A stretch of 64,000 bases of DNA, taken from NCBI GenBank assembly GCA_023268355.1, contig JALNJK010000002.1, positions 124,001-188,000 of the forward strand, read 5' to 3'. Origin of the DNA: Candidatus Terraquivivens tengchongensis. Lineage in GTDB: Archaea; Thermoproteota; Nitrososphaeria_A; Caldarchaeales; Wolframiiraptoraceae. Shown piece after piece: positions 32,766 to 41,114 of the stretch. Position 1 is the first letter of the stretch; each line of letters begins with the position of its first letter. Made by a program: the position numbers and the translations under genes. Under the pieces are notes generated by a model. The model was given only the letters and a program-made list of their open reading frames with translations. It had not been told where the DNA came from and ran no database searches.

Positions 32766-33977
32766 ATGCAGGGCTGGAAGCATCATCACACTATATGGCT
32801 GACGATGATACTTGGATGGATATCGATATACATGATAAGGATGGCACCCTCAGCCTCTTTGGCAAGCATAAAGCATGAGTTTAACCTCTCATACACGGAG
32901 GCGGGCCTTCTTGTTACTGCGTATTTCTACACTTATTTCCCTGCACAGTTTCCTTCTGGATGGATGGGCGACAAATTCGGCCGAAGGCGCGTGCTGAGCT
33001 TGTCCAGTGTACTGTGGGGCATATTGTCTATCTTCACTGCCCTCGCAAATAACTTCCATCAACTCCTAGCGACAAGGATGGCAACTGGCGTCGCTCAGGG
33101 CTTGTACTTCGGTAACGACCGTCCCATAGTCGCGGCATACACGCCGAAAGGTAGTGCTGGAATAAGTCAAGGTATATCCTTCATAGGCATAGGCCTCGGA
33201 ACGGTCCTCGGTATGTACCTGGGCGGCCTTATAACGTCGTTGATGGGATGGAGGTGGATGTTCATATTCTTCGCTATACCCTCCTTTATAGTCTCAATCA
33301 TGATGTTTATGTTGCTCAAGGACGTCCCCTCGAATGGAGACAATGGCTTGAGATCTTTTTCAGAGTTGCTCAGAAATAGAGACTTCTTGCTTATGTGCCT
33401 CGCTGGCATACCGTGCATATATGCCTTCTGGGTCTTAGCTACATGGGCTCCGACGATGTTCATGGAGATGGGTATAGGTGATATCGCTATGTCGTCGTTG
33501 CTGGCATCCATCATAGGTATGGCAGCAGTTCCAAGCCTAATATCCATGGGCTACCTGAGCGATGCCCTAAAGAAGAGAGGCATAAGGAGGAAGCTGATAA
33601 CAGTCTTAGATATAACGTTACTATCACTATTCTTATTCCTGTTCAGTTACGCCCTGTCTATAAACTCGAGCCCGATATTGCTGATAGCATTTTACGCGGT
33701 GATCAGTCTGCTTTACTGGGGTTTCATAGCACCGCTTTACGCCATGCTACAGGAGACAGTTCCTAGCAGACTTCACGGCACAGCCTTCGGTTTGATGAAT
33801 GGTATACACTTCACCGGGTCGCTGATATCTCCTTGGCTTACGGGTCTGCTGAGGGACTTGACCGGCAACTTCGTCTGGAGTATTTACATACCTGCTACAA
33901 TGTTGCTGTTCAGCTCCTTGATAATAGCTTCGGTATCACCGGCCTTTAGCTTCAAGGAGAAGACGACAAAACTTTAG
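32766..33977 (+). CDS. MFS transporter
   Basis: A 403-residue major facilitator with about 12 membrane helices. The motif between helices 2 and 3 is GWMGDKFGRRRVL, and motif C-like glycine-rich helix 5 is present. The substrate cannot be deduced, although the fold resembles organic-anion:proton symporters. A TATA-like CTATATACTCG about 28 bp upstream of the ATG indicates a leaderless transcript. The acyl-CoA dehydrogenase gene follows in the same direction with its own promoter. Confidence 0.85.
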   Translation: MQGWKHHHTIWLTMILGWISIYMIRMAPSASLASIKHEFNLSYTEAGLLVTAYFYTYFPAQFPSGWMGDKFGRRRVLSLSSVLWGILSIFTALANNFHQLLATRMATGVAQGLYFGNDRPIVAAYTPKGSAGISQGISFIGIGLGTVLGMYLGGLITSLMGWRWMFIFFAIPSFIVSIMMFMLLKDVPSNGDNGLRSFSELLRNRDFLLMCLAGIPCIYAFWVLATWAPTMFMEMGIGDIAMSSLLASIIGMAAVPSLISMGYLSDALKKRGIRRKLITVLDITLLSLFLFLFSYALSINSSPILLIAFYAVISLLYWGFIAPLYAMLQETVPSRLHGTAFGLMNGIHFTGSLISPWLTGLLRDLTGNFVWSIYIPATMLLFSSLIIASVSPAFSFKEKTTKL

Positions 33978-34018
33978 CATGTTAGCGTAAGTTTTATAAC
34001 TTCCACAAAAAATTTAAG

Positions 34019-35548
34019 ATGAGAGTCATGTCGGCTGAGGCGAATTATCTTCTTTTAATGCCAGAGCATAAGTATCCCAGATGTTTTTGCACCGAAGAAG
34101 AAGTAATAATGGCTAAAAGGATACGCGAATTCGTTGACAAAGAAGTCTTGCCCAATAGACAGAATTTAGAGGGTGGGTGGCACCGCGATGAAGAGTTAGC
34201 ACATAAGACGTTATTCGATCTGTATTACAAGTGCCATCAGCTAGGGTTAACTATCTCAAACTTACCAAGCGAATACGGCGGTCTAGCTTTATCACCAATA
34301 GTCAGGTACATGATAAATGAAGAACTGTCCCGTGGCGACGTCGGGTTAGCAACTTTGGTGGGTAAAACGCATTGGATAGTGTCGTTCATGTACAACAGGG
34401 TGCAAGTGAGAGAAGATTTGCTTGAGGAGTTTGCGCCCAAATTGACCAGCAATGTTCCGTACATCACATGCGTAAACATCAGCGAGCCGGAAGGCGGTGC
34501 GAATATAGAAGACCCGGCCTTAGAATTGAGGACCTTGAACACAGTAATCGCCAAAAAGGAAGGGGATTTCTGGGTGTTGAATGGGCACAAGATTTGGCCC
34601 GGACCTGCCGCCGACCCTTCGTATTGGGATAGGTGGCATGAAAAATGGCCAGATAAGTTTGCCGGTCACCTCGGCTACTGGGTTGTTGTGACCGAGGATC
34701 CTAGCAGAGGTGAGGACGCAGCAGGTATGGTATATCATCCATACAATGCCGAGGGCGTCAGGTTTGGTCTACCATACAAAAAGTGCGGTCTATGTTGGAC
34801 TGATGAAAACGTCGAGATATGGTACGAAAACGTTAAGGTTCCAGCCAAGTATAGGGTTGACGTCAAGCCGGGAAATGGTGCCAAGATAATTCATGGGTAT
34901 GTTATTGGACCGGGCAGGCTTGCTGCCGCCGCAAGGCTCACGGGAATTGCGACAGCATGTTTGGAGATCGCTCTAGAGTGGACAAAGAGCAGACAGATTG
35001 CAGGAAAACCCGTAAGGGAGAGGTCATACTTCGCATCCATTCTGGCTGACATGTACAGGATGGTTGACTTAGCTAGACAGTATTATCTATCAGTCACTTG
35101 GCAACTCATGCACCCCGAGATATATGGTGAATCTTGGGAACCACACATGCTCGCAAAGTTTTCGACGGCGCGTTCTTTCGCTGGCGAAGCTGCTATGTTC
35201 TGCGCAAACAAAGCCATGGAGCTCATGGGCTCGTATGGTTACGTATTCGAGATGAACCTCGAGAAATATTATAGAGATTTCAAGATCGTGCAGATGTGGC
35301 TTGGAGGTGCCCAGAGAGATAGGCTGGATATAGCACAAGGCTTGTATGGCCCGTTCAAGTGGGCTGGTTACGAAGATTGGTTAAGGGCGAGATGGCCGAA
35401 AAAGTTTGCTGACTTAAAGAATACAATCGAAAAGGAGATAGACAAGACACTCAACAGAACCTCGGGAAGTGAAAAAGAAGCTGAGAAGATAAGGAAAGAG
35501 TTAAGCAGGGACATGGAGTACGACATAGACGAGGCGACAAAAGGTTAA
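34019..35548 (+). CDS. Acyl-CoA dehydrogenase family protein
   Basis: A 509-residue flavoprotein of the acyl-CoA dehydrogenase family, somewhat longer than the usual 380-400. The FAD and substrate region shows NISEPEGGANIEDP and GHKIWPGPA; the C-terminal helical domain has GYVFEMNLEKYYRDFK, a variant of the common GSYGY-RDxK motif. A C-terminal charged helix (about 460-509) is extra. The specific acyl-CoA is unknown. A TATA-like GTTTTATAAC about 24 bp before the ATG marks a separate promoter. Confidence 0.85.
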   Translation: MRVMSAEANYLLLMPEHKYPRCFCTEEEVIMAKRIREFVDKEVLPNRQNLEGGWHRDEELAHKTLFDLYYKCHQLGLTISNLPSEYGGLALSPIVRYMINEELSRGDVGLATLVGKTHWIVSFMYNRVQVREDLLEEFAPKLTSNVPYITCVNISEPEGGANIEDPALELRTLNTVIAKKEGDFWVLNGHKIWPGPAADPSYWDRWHEKWPDKFAGHLGYWVVVTEDPSRGEDAAGMVYHPYNAEGVRFGLPYKKCGLCWTDENVEIWYENVKVPAKYRVDVKPGNGAKIIHGYVIGPGRLAAAARLTGIATACLEIALEWTKSRQIAGKPVRERSYFASILADMYRMVDLARQYYLSVTWQLMHPEIYGESWEPHMLAKFSTARSFAGEAAMFCANKAMELMGSYGYVFEMNLEKYYRDFKIVQMWLGGAQRDRLDIAQGLYGPFKWAGYEDWLRARWPKKFADLKNTIEKEIDKTLNRTSGSEKEAEKIRKELSRDMEYDIDEATKG

Positions 35549-35550
35549 CA

Positions 35551-36069
35551 TCAACCACAACCATATTTCCTTGCCCACCACTCCGTCCTAAACTCGCTTT
35601 TCGAGCAGTAGCTCGTGAGGATCTTAGCATGTCCGTTTTCCAATAATGCCGCATTCAGATTAACCCCTTCACAAATTACCTTTGCGACGACTCTGTTGTA
35701 TCTATCATAAGGTTGGCCATCGTCTTGGTCTGCTATAGCATGGGTTCCGATAGCACACACCATTTTCGTGAACTCTTTAGCCTCATTATAACCCGACTCG
35801 TCCTTTTCAGGTGTATTCACTAGTGCGAGTCTTATCCTTATGCCGTCAATCTCTAACGTGTCACCATCTATGACGGCTGTAACCCTACCTACGATGCAAA
35901 GAGCGCTCCCAGAACATATTTCAGTTTGGGGTGCGGACGTAGTTTGTTCCGTTGTGTTGGAAACAGTGGACTCTATAGCGCCGGGAATACTGGATGTTAT
36001 AGCGAACATTATGAGGTATATCGAGCAGGCCAAAATGATGAGAATTGATATCAACTTTACGAGCTTCAT
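35551..36069 (-). CDS. Membrane-anchored or secreted thermonuclease-like protein
   Basis: A 172-residue protein with an N-terminal hydrophobic helix (about residues 4-24, signal or anchor) and a staphylococcal-nuclease domain: VIDGDTLEI at 67-74, IRLALVNTPE with the catalytic Arg80 and Glu88, DRYNRVVAKV, and a final YCSKSEF. It should cut DNA or RNA outside the membrane. The ATG overlaps the stop of the ABC-GNAT gene, so it is the last gene of the leftward viral operon. Paired cysteines near the end of the N-terminal linker and near the C terminus could form disulfides. Confidence 0.82.
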   Translation of the reverse strand: MKLVKLISILIILACSIYLIMFAITSSIPGAIESTVSNTTEQTTSAPQTEICSGSALCIVGRVTAVIDGDTLEIDGIRIRLALVNTPEKDESGYNEAKEFTKMVCAIGTHAIADQDDGQPYDRYNRVVAKVICEGVNLNAALLENGHAKILTSYCSKSEFRTEWWARKYGCG

Positions 36070-37541
36070 GCGTTCAACACCTTCTGCGTAACAGGTTCAG
36101 GGAAGTCAATGAAATCTGGATTCTTCCATATATAATACTTTGGTTTCGTCTTGAATAGCGTAATTGCCTCTGCTAAATCTTCAAGCGAAAACTTCCCCTC
36201 TTTTATCCTTCTGGCTAAGCTCGGTTTTGTAAACCTTTCGCTTAATGAATTTCCGATGACCTCCGCAACTTCTTTAATCTGCTTTTTGCTTAACGCCCTA
36301 AGCCAAGATAGGTTATTCTTTTTGCTTTTCGAGAGTTCAACATTTAGCCCCATGCTCTCCAAAAACTCCATCACTCTCTGCTGCTGTTTATCAAATTCTC
36401 TCTCGTATATTATTTCTTTCATGCCAGCATGCTCAAAGAACGGGTTATACTTTGCCATGATAGCTAACGTCTCGATGTAAGGAACGTTTACCAAAGGCAT
36501 GGTCTCCTTAACGAGCTTTACACCCAAGCCTATACCGCGATACTTGGGCGCAACGACAACTCTCGCAATTCGTCTAAAGTTATCATTTACGTATTTTACT
36601 GCTGCTTTGAGTCCATTATGCCGCATCATTTCTCTAATATGTGGCAACGCTATATTTCTCGGTTTTAGATTGAAGTATGACAAAACATATACTATCACGC
36701 CAGCAAGCTCGCCACGTATCTCTGCTTTGAATATGTTGGTAATACCAAACGGTCTATTACCTTTATAGTGAAAAGCCTCGAGCTTTTTGTAATCATCAAT
36801 AGTGCCCTCGCTAATAACAACGTCTTTCAGTATGCTGCAAGGTTTTGGTTCAGGCCTAAAGTAAGTTACATCAACTTCAGCACCGAATTTTTTTACTATG
36901 TAAACGTTCGGGTTTAAATCTTCAAATAAATCCGTATGGGTTGTGGCGACTATGAGTGTAAGTCCACGCTTTCTACAGAACTTCTGGGTTAAGTAGGCGA
37001 CGACTTTGGCCGTTGTTCTGTCAAGCGTTGCGCAGAATTCGTCAAAAATAAGGGTTTTTGCGCCTTTCCATATCGCCTTTGCCAATCTGTATCTGTACTT
37101 TTGGCCGTCGCTCAGCTCCTTATAACGCCGTAAGAATAAGAATGCTTCGCCTAAACCAACGAAGCTCAATATCTCTATAGCCTCAGCTGTATCTCTTCCT
37201 ACGCCATGGATAACAATTTCATCAGGGTCTATATCGAGTTCTTTATCCGTAATGATTGGCTTAAATTCTTCGTGTTTTTCAAGCAATTTAGCAAGCTCTT
37301 TAAGCAGTACGCTCTTTCCACTGCCACTATCGCCTGTTATATACACTACGTCGCCAGGGTTTATATCAACAACAAAATCTTTGAAAACTGGAAAGAGCTT
37401 TTCATCATCCACACCTATACCAAAAGCCTCAGAAATATCAATCGTGCGCTTGGTTACTTTTGTTTTTGTCTTGAAAGCTTTATTAATTATTACTTTTAAA
37501 AGTTGTATTTTTGAAGAACAGCTAACTCTGAGCAGAACCAT
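36066..37541 (-). CDS. ABC-type ATPase fused to a GNAT acetyltransferase-like domain
   Basis: A 491-residue fusion. The N-terminal half is an ABC ATPase without membrane partners: Walker A GDSGSGKS (70-77), signature-like LSDGQKYRYRLAKA, Walker B TLIFDEFCATLD. The second half has a GNAT fold, with HYKGNRPFG, then RVVVAPKYRGIGLGVKLVKE as the acyl-CoA-binding motif, and MAKYNPFFEHAGM. This matches the conserved group described as ABC ATPase fused to a predicted acetyltransferase (COG2401). The function is unknown; nucleic-acid modification like the phage Mu Mom GNAT is a hypothesis. The ATG overlaps the upstream viral gene by 20 bases. Confidence 0.82.
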   Translation of the reverse strand: MVLLRVSCSSKIQLLKVIINKAFKTKTKVTKRTIDISEAFGIGVDDEKLFPVFKDFVVDINPGDVVYITGDSGSGKSVLLKELAKLLEKHEEFKPIITDKELDIDPDEIVIHGVGRDTAEAIEILSFVGLGEAFLFLRRYKELSDGQKYRYRLAKAIWKGAKTLIFDEFCATLDRTTAKVVAYLTQKFCRKRGLTLIVATTHTDLFEDLNPNVYIVKKFGAEVDVTYFRPEPKPCSILKDVVISEGTIDDYKKLEAFHYKGNRPFGITNIFKAEIRGELAGVIVYVLSYFNLKPRNIALPHIREMMRHNGLKAAVKYVNDNFRRIARVVVAPKYRGIGLGVKLVKETMPLVNVPYIETLAIMAKYNPFFEHAGMKEIIYEREFDKQQQRVMEFLESMGLNVELSKSKKNNLSWLRALSKKQIKEVAEVIGNSLSERFTKPSLARRIKEGKFSLEDLAEAITLFKTKPKYYIWKNPDFIDFPEPVTQKVLNA

Positions 37542-37917
37542 TCAAGAGCTCCCCCTCTGTTGTGCTTTTTATCGCCGCAGTCTTGGACTTCAGCTTGAGC
37601 TTTGCACGACAGAAGGGGCATTCAATCTCTCTATCTGTCACAATTTCGGTCAATTCAAACTCGGCAATCGGTGGCTGTGGAGGTAGCAATGCCATTTGTT
37701 TTTCTCCAGCTCTTTTCGGCTCTCCCAGCTTTTGTTTAATTAGCTCGAGCTTATTCATATCTACTTCTGCGAGTGTTATGACCAGCCTGCCGTCAGCATG
37801 TCGTGTTATTCCCCCTGCAGCATGGCTCTCAGGCGAAAGCTGTAGCTCGTAAAATAATGATTCAGCGCTGTCGTAACTTACGTTCTCAAACTCTAGAATC
37901 TTAACACGTTTGCTCAT
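37522..37917 (-). CDS. Small viral-operon protein with a zinc-knuckle
   Basis: I do not recognise this 131-residue protein. The N-terminal part is a mixed fold with the sequence LQLSPESHAAGGITRHADGR. A proline-rich linker follows, and near the C terminus a CPFC knuckle (one CxxC only) is seen. Its ATG comes directly after the stop of the frame-corrected tail-tube gene, and its end overlaps the ABC-GNAT gene. By position it could be a tail chaperone or assembly factor. Confidence 0.6.
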   Translation of the reverse strand: MSKRVKILEFENVSYDSAESLFYELQLSPESHAAGGITRHADGRLVITLAEVDMNKLELIKQKLGEPKRAGEKQMALLPPQPPIAEFELTEIVTDREIECPFCRAKLKLKSKTAAIKSTTEGELLNGSAQS

Positions 37918-38797
37918 TTACTCCACACCCCACAGGTCTATTATTGGCGTGCCGTGAATTATCTCGAGCTTCTTCACCTTGATTGCGTCCTGTACATCGG
38001 ACTTTAGTGCCACAAACCTCGACCCTAGCATCTGTGTACACAAAGCGCTCTATGTCAAACTCTATTCGGTAGTTGCCTCTCTCGAATCTGATGTTTAAGC
38101 TCCTTGGTGTTAGTGAGAGAAAGTCTTGATATTCTGCCTCGTTTTCGAAGTCTAAATCGAATGAGCCCGTGACCTCGAACTTCTTCGGTTTTAAACTATG
38201 TAGATAATGATCACCTAAAACATGAACGCGCTCAAGGTTGTTGTTCATCCTAAACGTAATGCGTCTTGGCCTCTTCGTTATATCACCAATCGTTATCGTA
38301 ACGTCACCATGCGTAAAGTCTTCGCCCCCCGTGAAGCTTGGATTGCTAACATCACCAAGCGTAAGCTGCCTTCCCACGATTCCTGCCCTGACTCTTACCT
38401 TGCCAACCTCAGCCACCACCTCTAAGTTGTCCACGACAGCGCCCGCAACGACTTTCTCCTTCACGCTGTCCAGGCCGGAGCGGAGTGTTAGCGATGGAAG
38501 CACATCGGCAACGAAAAACGTATGTGTGTACGGACCCGTACCGCTTGTTACAACGCTGCCGAGACATGAAAGCAGTAAGTGACCTATCTGCTGAGAATTC
38601 AGGTATAGCTCGACCTCTCCCTCGACATACTCTTCGCCTCTCACAGCCTTAGTGAGTTGCCTGTCGGCCACAGTATCCCTATCGAGTATAGTCGTCCTTC
38701 TCACAGTAATGTTCTCACGGATTATATCGTACCAGACGGCCGCTGCTACTGCCGTTCCGTACGTGTTTTCCTTCCCAACTCCAAGATATCTTGGCAT
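37918..38797 (-). CDS. Tail-tube-like protein with a C-terminal frame disruption
   Basis: About 290 residues of beta-rich sequence resembling phage tail-tube proteins (start PRYLGVGKENTYGTA, then EVELYLNSQQIGHLLLS and SLTLRSGLDSVKEK). The uninterrupted frame runs on to 37901 with an unlikely cysteine-rich end. Reading one base differently at the CCC near 38023-38025 (plus strand) gives RFVALKSDVQDAIKVKKLEI and a stop at 37918-37920, immediately before the next ATG. I therefore take the second frame as the true C terminus. Sequencing error or programmed shift are both possible. Confidence 0.65.
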
Positions 38798-38798
38798 A

Positions 38799-38957
38799 CT
38801 AAAGCCTCCCTTCTAGCTCGGCCTTGATGTCCTTCAACGCCTTGATGATGGCGCCTAAGATTATCGGTACGATGGCGAACCTCGACTCCATTTGGGATAT
38901 GGTAGCGAAGAAGCTAGCCAGGCCGGTTAGCAAGACAACGTAGTCTTCCCAATTCAT
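38799..38957 (-). CDS. Small membrane protein of the viral operon (52 residues)
   Basis: An ATG at 38957 overlaps the stop of the preceding gene (ATGA) and opens a 52-residue frame that ends one base before the tail-tube ATG. It has an N-terminal MNWEDYVVLLTGLASFFATI, which is hydrophobic, a second apolar stretch (FAIVPIILGAIIKAL) and a charged end. Two short helices could span or lie on the membrane. The position between tail genes suggests a structural or lysis-related role, which is not shown by the sequence. Confidence 0.6.
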   Translation of the reverse strand: MNWEDYVVLLTGLASFFATISQMESRFAIVPIILGAIIKALKDIKAELEGRL

Positions 38958-39484
38958 TCCTTACTCACCCTCCTCGCCCTTTCGGGCTTTTGCGCCCCCA
39001 TCTTCCGGGGCTGCGCAGCCCTATCGGCAAGTCGCATTAGGACCAATCCTATTAGAACAAGGACGAAAAGTACGGCCGCAAAGGGAACGAAGATTACCTT
39101 GGCCTTTCTGAACTCATCGCTCAGGCCTGTGAGTGCCAAAGCTGTGGCGGCATACCCGCCACCAGCCATAAGGGCCGCTTTCCTGAATCCCCTTGAGATC
39201 AAGAGCAATCTCCAAGCGGCGTATGCCATGACGCAGGCGGAAAATACCGTGAGGATTCCAAAGACACAAGCGATCGTGGGATCAGAAGCGATCTTATGAT
39301 GCCACTCAATGAATGACGTCGTCATACCTCTGAGGTACTCAGGCAGGACATTTGTCGGCCATGTGATCAGCTTCACGACAGACTCGGCGAAGACCTTCGG
39401 CTGAATGTAAAATGCGGTGAGAAGCGAGCCAGCGATGAAAGACGACACCGAAGCGAACAATAAGAAAGCAAGCCTTACCTTCAT
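38954..39484 (-). CDS. Polytopic membrane protein of the viral operon
   Basis: A 176-residue protein with about four hydrophobic helices (near 5-27, 70-95, 102-122, 130-152) and a strongly basic C-terminal tail rich in Arg and Lys. I find no family match. The ATG at 39484 overlaps the stop of the upstream gene; a longer frame upstream is part of that gene. It could be a holin-like or entry/exit protein, but this is a guess from topology. Confidence 0.6.
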   Translation of the reverse strand: MKVRLAFLLFASVSSFIAGSLLTAFYIQPKVFAESVVKLITWPTNVLPEYLRGMTTSFIEWHHKIASDPTIACVFGILTVFSACVMAYAAWRLLLISRGFRKAALMAGGGYAATALALTGLSDEFRKAKVIFVPFAAVLFVLVLIGLVLMRLADRAAQPRKMGAQKPERARRVSKE

Positions 39485-39909
39485 GCCTCCAGTTCCACCT
39501 CGACCCTCTGAACCCATACATGGCCATAATCGCCAGCCTCAGTCCTTCCCTCAACCCTCTCGAACTCAACGCTTGGATACGCGAAAACCATGAACTCTTT
39601 TATCCCGAGAGTTCTGTCAGCCATTATAGCGTCATATATCGCCCAGTGGATGCGCTTTGCCTCCTCGTAACTCCTCCTTGGCTCCCCACTCAGCGTCTCT
39701 ATCACGTACTCAAAAGTCCACTTGTGCTGTCTCTTGGTGCCGCTAACCTTCAGGTCCTGACTTTTCCCCCTCCTAACCCATACATAAATGCGTGGGAATG
39801 CGCTGACACCTACATGCTCAGCAACAGATACGCTCCGGACACCTTGGACATTCTTAGCTATCTCGACGAGTCTGCTCTCGACAATGTTGAACCTTTCTAT
39901 CGTTGACAT
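39481..39909 (-). CDS. Tail-terminator or connector-like viral protein
   Basis: A 142-residue alpha/beta protein, first gene of the leftward operon. It begins STIERFNIVESRLVEIAKNV, contains the strand RIYVWVRRG and a helical segment EEAKRIHWAIYDAIMADRTL, and ends with another strand (HVWVQRVEVELE). The size and order resemble phage tail-terminator or tail-completion proteins that precede tail-tube genes; this is a structural analogy only. A TATA-like TTTATAACC about 25 bp upstream implies a leaderless ATG. Confidence 0.5.
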   Translation of the reverse strand: MSTIERFNIVESRLVEIAKNVQGVRSVSVAEHVGVSAFPRIYVWVRRGKSQDLKVSGTKRQHKWTFEYVIETLSGEPRRSYEEAKRIHWAIYDAIMADRTLGIKEFMVFAYPSVEFERVEGRTEAGDYGHVWVQRVEVELEA

Positions 39910-40008
39910 CCAACATGTTGCACTCGCGGGTTATAAATTAAATTAGCCGGCATATGTTCGGAGAGGCCTCTCGGTTGGCTCTCTTTATTTTTTACCCGTT
40001 CAGTGCTC
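39910..40008. promoter_or_regulatory. Divergent viral promoter region with two palindromes
   Basis: The 99 bp between the operons hold a TATA-like ATTTATAACC element for the leftward set (near 39930-39937) and TCTTTATTTTTT for the rightward set (near 39980-39991). CAACATGTTG (39911-39920) is a perfect palindrome at the leftward start site, and GAGAGGCCTCTC (39961-39972) is a perfect 12-bp palindrome near the centre. The latter is a plausible operator. Confidence 0.5.
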
Positions 40009-40350
40009 ATGTACGTGACGTACGCCTCAAAAAGTATGGTTATAGAGCGTCTGGTTCCGAACCCGAGTGAGAGGTTGGAGTTTGAGAATATTTATGGCGC
40101 AGACATAGAAAGCAAACTACAAGCTGCTGACGCATTCATTGATGCGATGCTGCAAGGGTATGTTGATGTACCGTTGAACGACCCGCCAAGAATATTAATG
40201 GAGGCTGCAGCAGACTGCGCCGCAGCCCTCTTCCTCTTTGACCGGAAGGACGTCGAGAGTGCAAGGGAGCTTATGGCGAGATGCGAGAAGCTCGTAGAGG
40301 TTTTCCGCTCAAGGTTTAGGTATTTCGGTTTGGCGGGTGCAACGGAATGA
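40009..40350 (+). CDS. Head-tail-connector-like viral protein
   Basis: A 113-residue mostly helical protein (ESKLQAADAFIDAMLQGY, then PPRILMEAAADCAAALFLFD). The helical pattern and size resemble phage gp6-type head-tail connectors, which are often encoded with terminase genes, but similarity is weak. The ATG at 40009 is about 24 bp from a TATA-like element. A GTG two codons upstream is less likely. It is the first gene of the rightward operon and overlaps the next by ATGA. Confidence 0.45.
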   Translation: MYVTYASKSMVIERLVPNPSERLEFENIYGADIESKLQAADAFIDAMLQGYVDVPLNDPPRILMEAAADCAAALFLFDRKDVESARELMARCEKLVEVFRSRFRYFGLAGATE

Positions 40351-40781
40351 TGGAGCTCAACAAGCAGTTGAAGAAGCTCAAAAAAGGCGATTGGGTCAAA
40401 GTCGTCTGGCTCGATGCCGCAACAATATCGAAGGTACCCATAGACGTAAACATAAACGAGATACCTATAGCGACAATAACGGAAACCGTGGGCCAATTCA
40501 TGGGCATACTGAAGGACGAGAAGTTCCATGCTCCGCATTTCATAGTCGTGACGGAGAGGAGTGGCGACACAGAAACATGGACGTCCATACCACTTGTTCT
40601 GCTTAAGAAAGTTGTGAAACTCGTCGAGAAGGAGGCGCTTAAGTCGCTTAAGGTTTACACAAAGAACGGGGGTTTTGAAGGCGTTAACACAATTCTCCTG
40701 AAAGCAAGACCTGAGGGTGCTGAACATGAGGAGAAGAGATCTGCCACAAAAAAGAGCCAGGATAACCTTAAGGGTCGGTAG
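40347..40781 (+). CDS. Unknown protein of the rightward viral operon
   Basis: A 144-residue protein of unknown family. The first half looks like a small beta barrel (GDWVKVVWLDAATIS, then PIATITETVGQFMGILKD), and the second half is charged and helical, with a basic tail. It overlaps the genes on both sides. A structural or DNA-packaging role is possible from position only. Confidence 0.5.
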   Translation: MMELNKQLKKLKKGDWVKVVWLDAATISKVPIDVNINEIPIATITETVGQFMGILKDEKFHAPHFIVVTERSGDTETWTSIPLVLLKKVVKLVEKEALKSLKVYTKNGGFEGVNTILLKARPEGAEHEEKRSATKKSQDNLKGR

Positions 40782-40962
40782 GATAAGGCTTTACGTCGAC
40801 CGTCACGACTACTACGCCCTCATATCCTCGGCCTTCGCGGCAACGGCGATATACCTGCTGCTGGCCGGGAGGACTGAAGGATTATGGCAGCTCGGGATAT
40901 TCTTGTCCGGCTGGGGCTTCGGTAGTGTGATGGAGGCTTTGCTGGGGCGTAAAACGTCATGA
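40726..40962 (+). CDS. Small membrane protein of the rightward viral operon
   Basis: A 78-residue protein with a basic N-terminal arm (MRRRDLPQKRARITLRVGRI) and two apolar helices (about 30-45 and 52-70). The gene overlaps the end of the previous one by 56 bases. An in-frame GTG lies three codons upstream, but the ATG is preferred. Function unknown. Confidence 0.5.
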   Translation: MRRRDLPQKRARITLRVGRIRLYVDRHDYYALISSAFAATAIYLLLAGRTEGLWQLGIFLSGWGFGSVMEALLGRKTS

Positions 40963-41114
40963 AGGCCGTCGAGTTTAGGTGCGAAGCATGCGACCAGGTC
41001 TTGGATCTGAAAGATGTAGACGATGGATGTTATCTGCTAAGGTGCAACGTATGTGGTAGGATTTGGGTCTTGACGATCGTAGAGCTTGAGCCCGAGGAAG
41101 ATGGTCATGGGTAA
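40959..41114 (+). CDS. Small zinc-ribbon viral protein (51 residues)
   Basis: A short frame whose ATG overlaps the stop of the membrane-protein gene by ATGA. The protein has CEAC at residues 8-11 and CNVC at 29-32, a two-knuckle zinc ribbon, then a hydrophobic strand and an acidic tail. Its end overlaps the start of the small-terminase-like gene by eight bases. The gapless packing supports it as a real gene. Confidence 0.6.
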   Translation: MKAVEFRCEACDQVLDLKDVDDGCYLLRCNVCGRIWVLTIVELEPEEDGHG

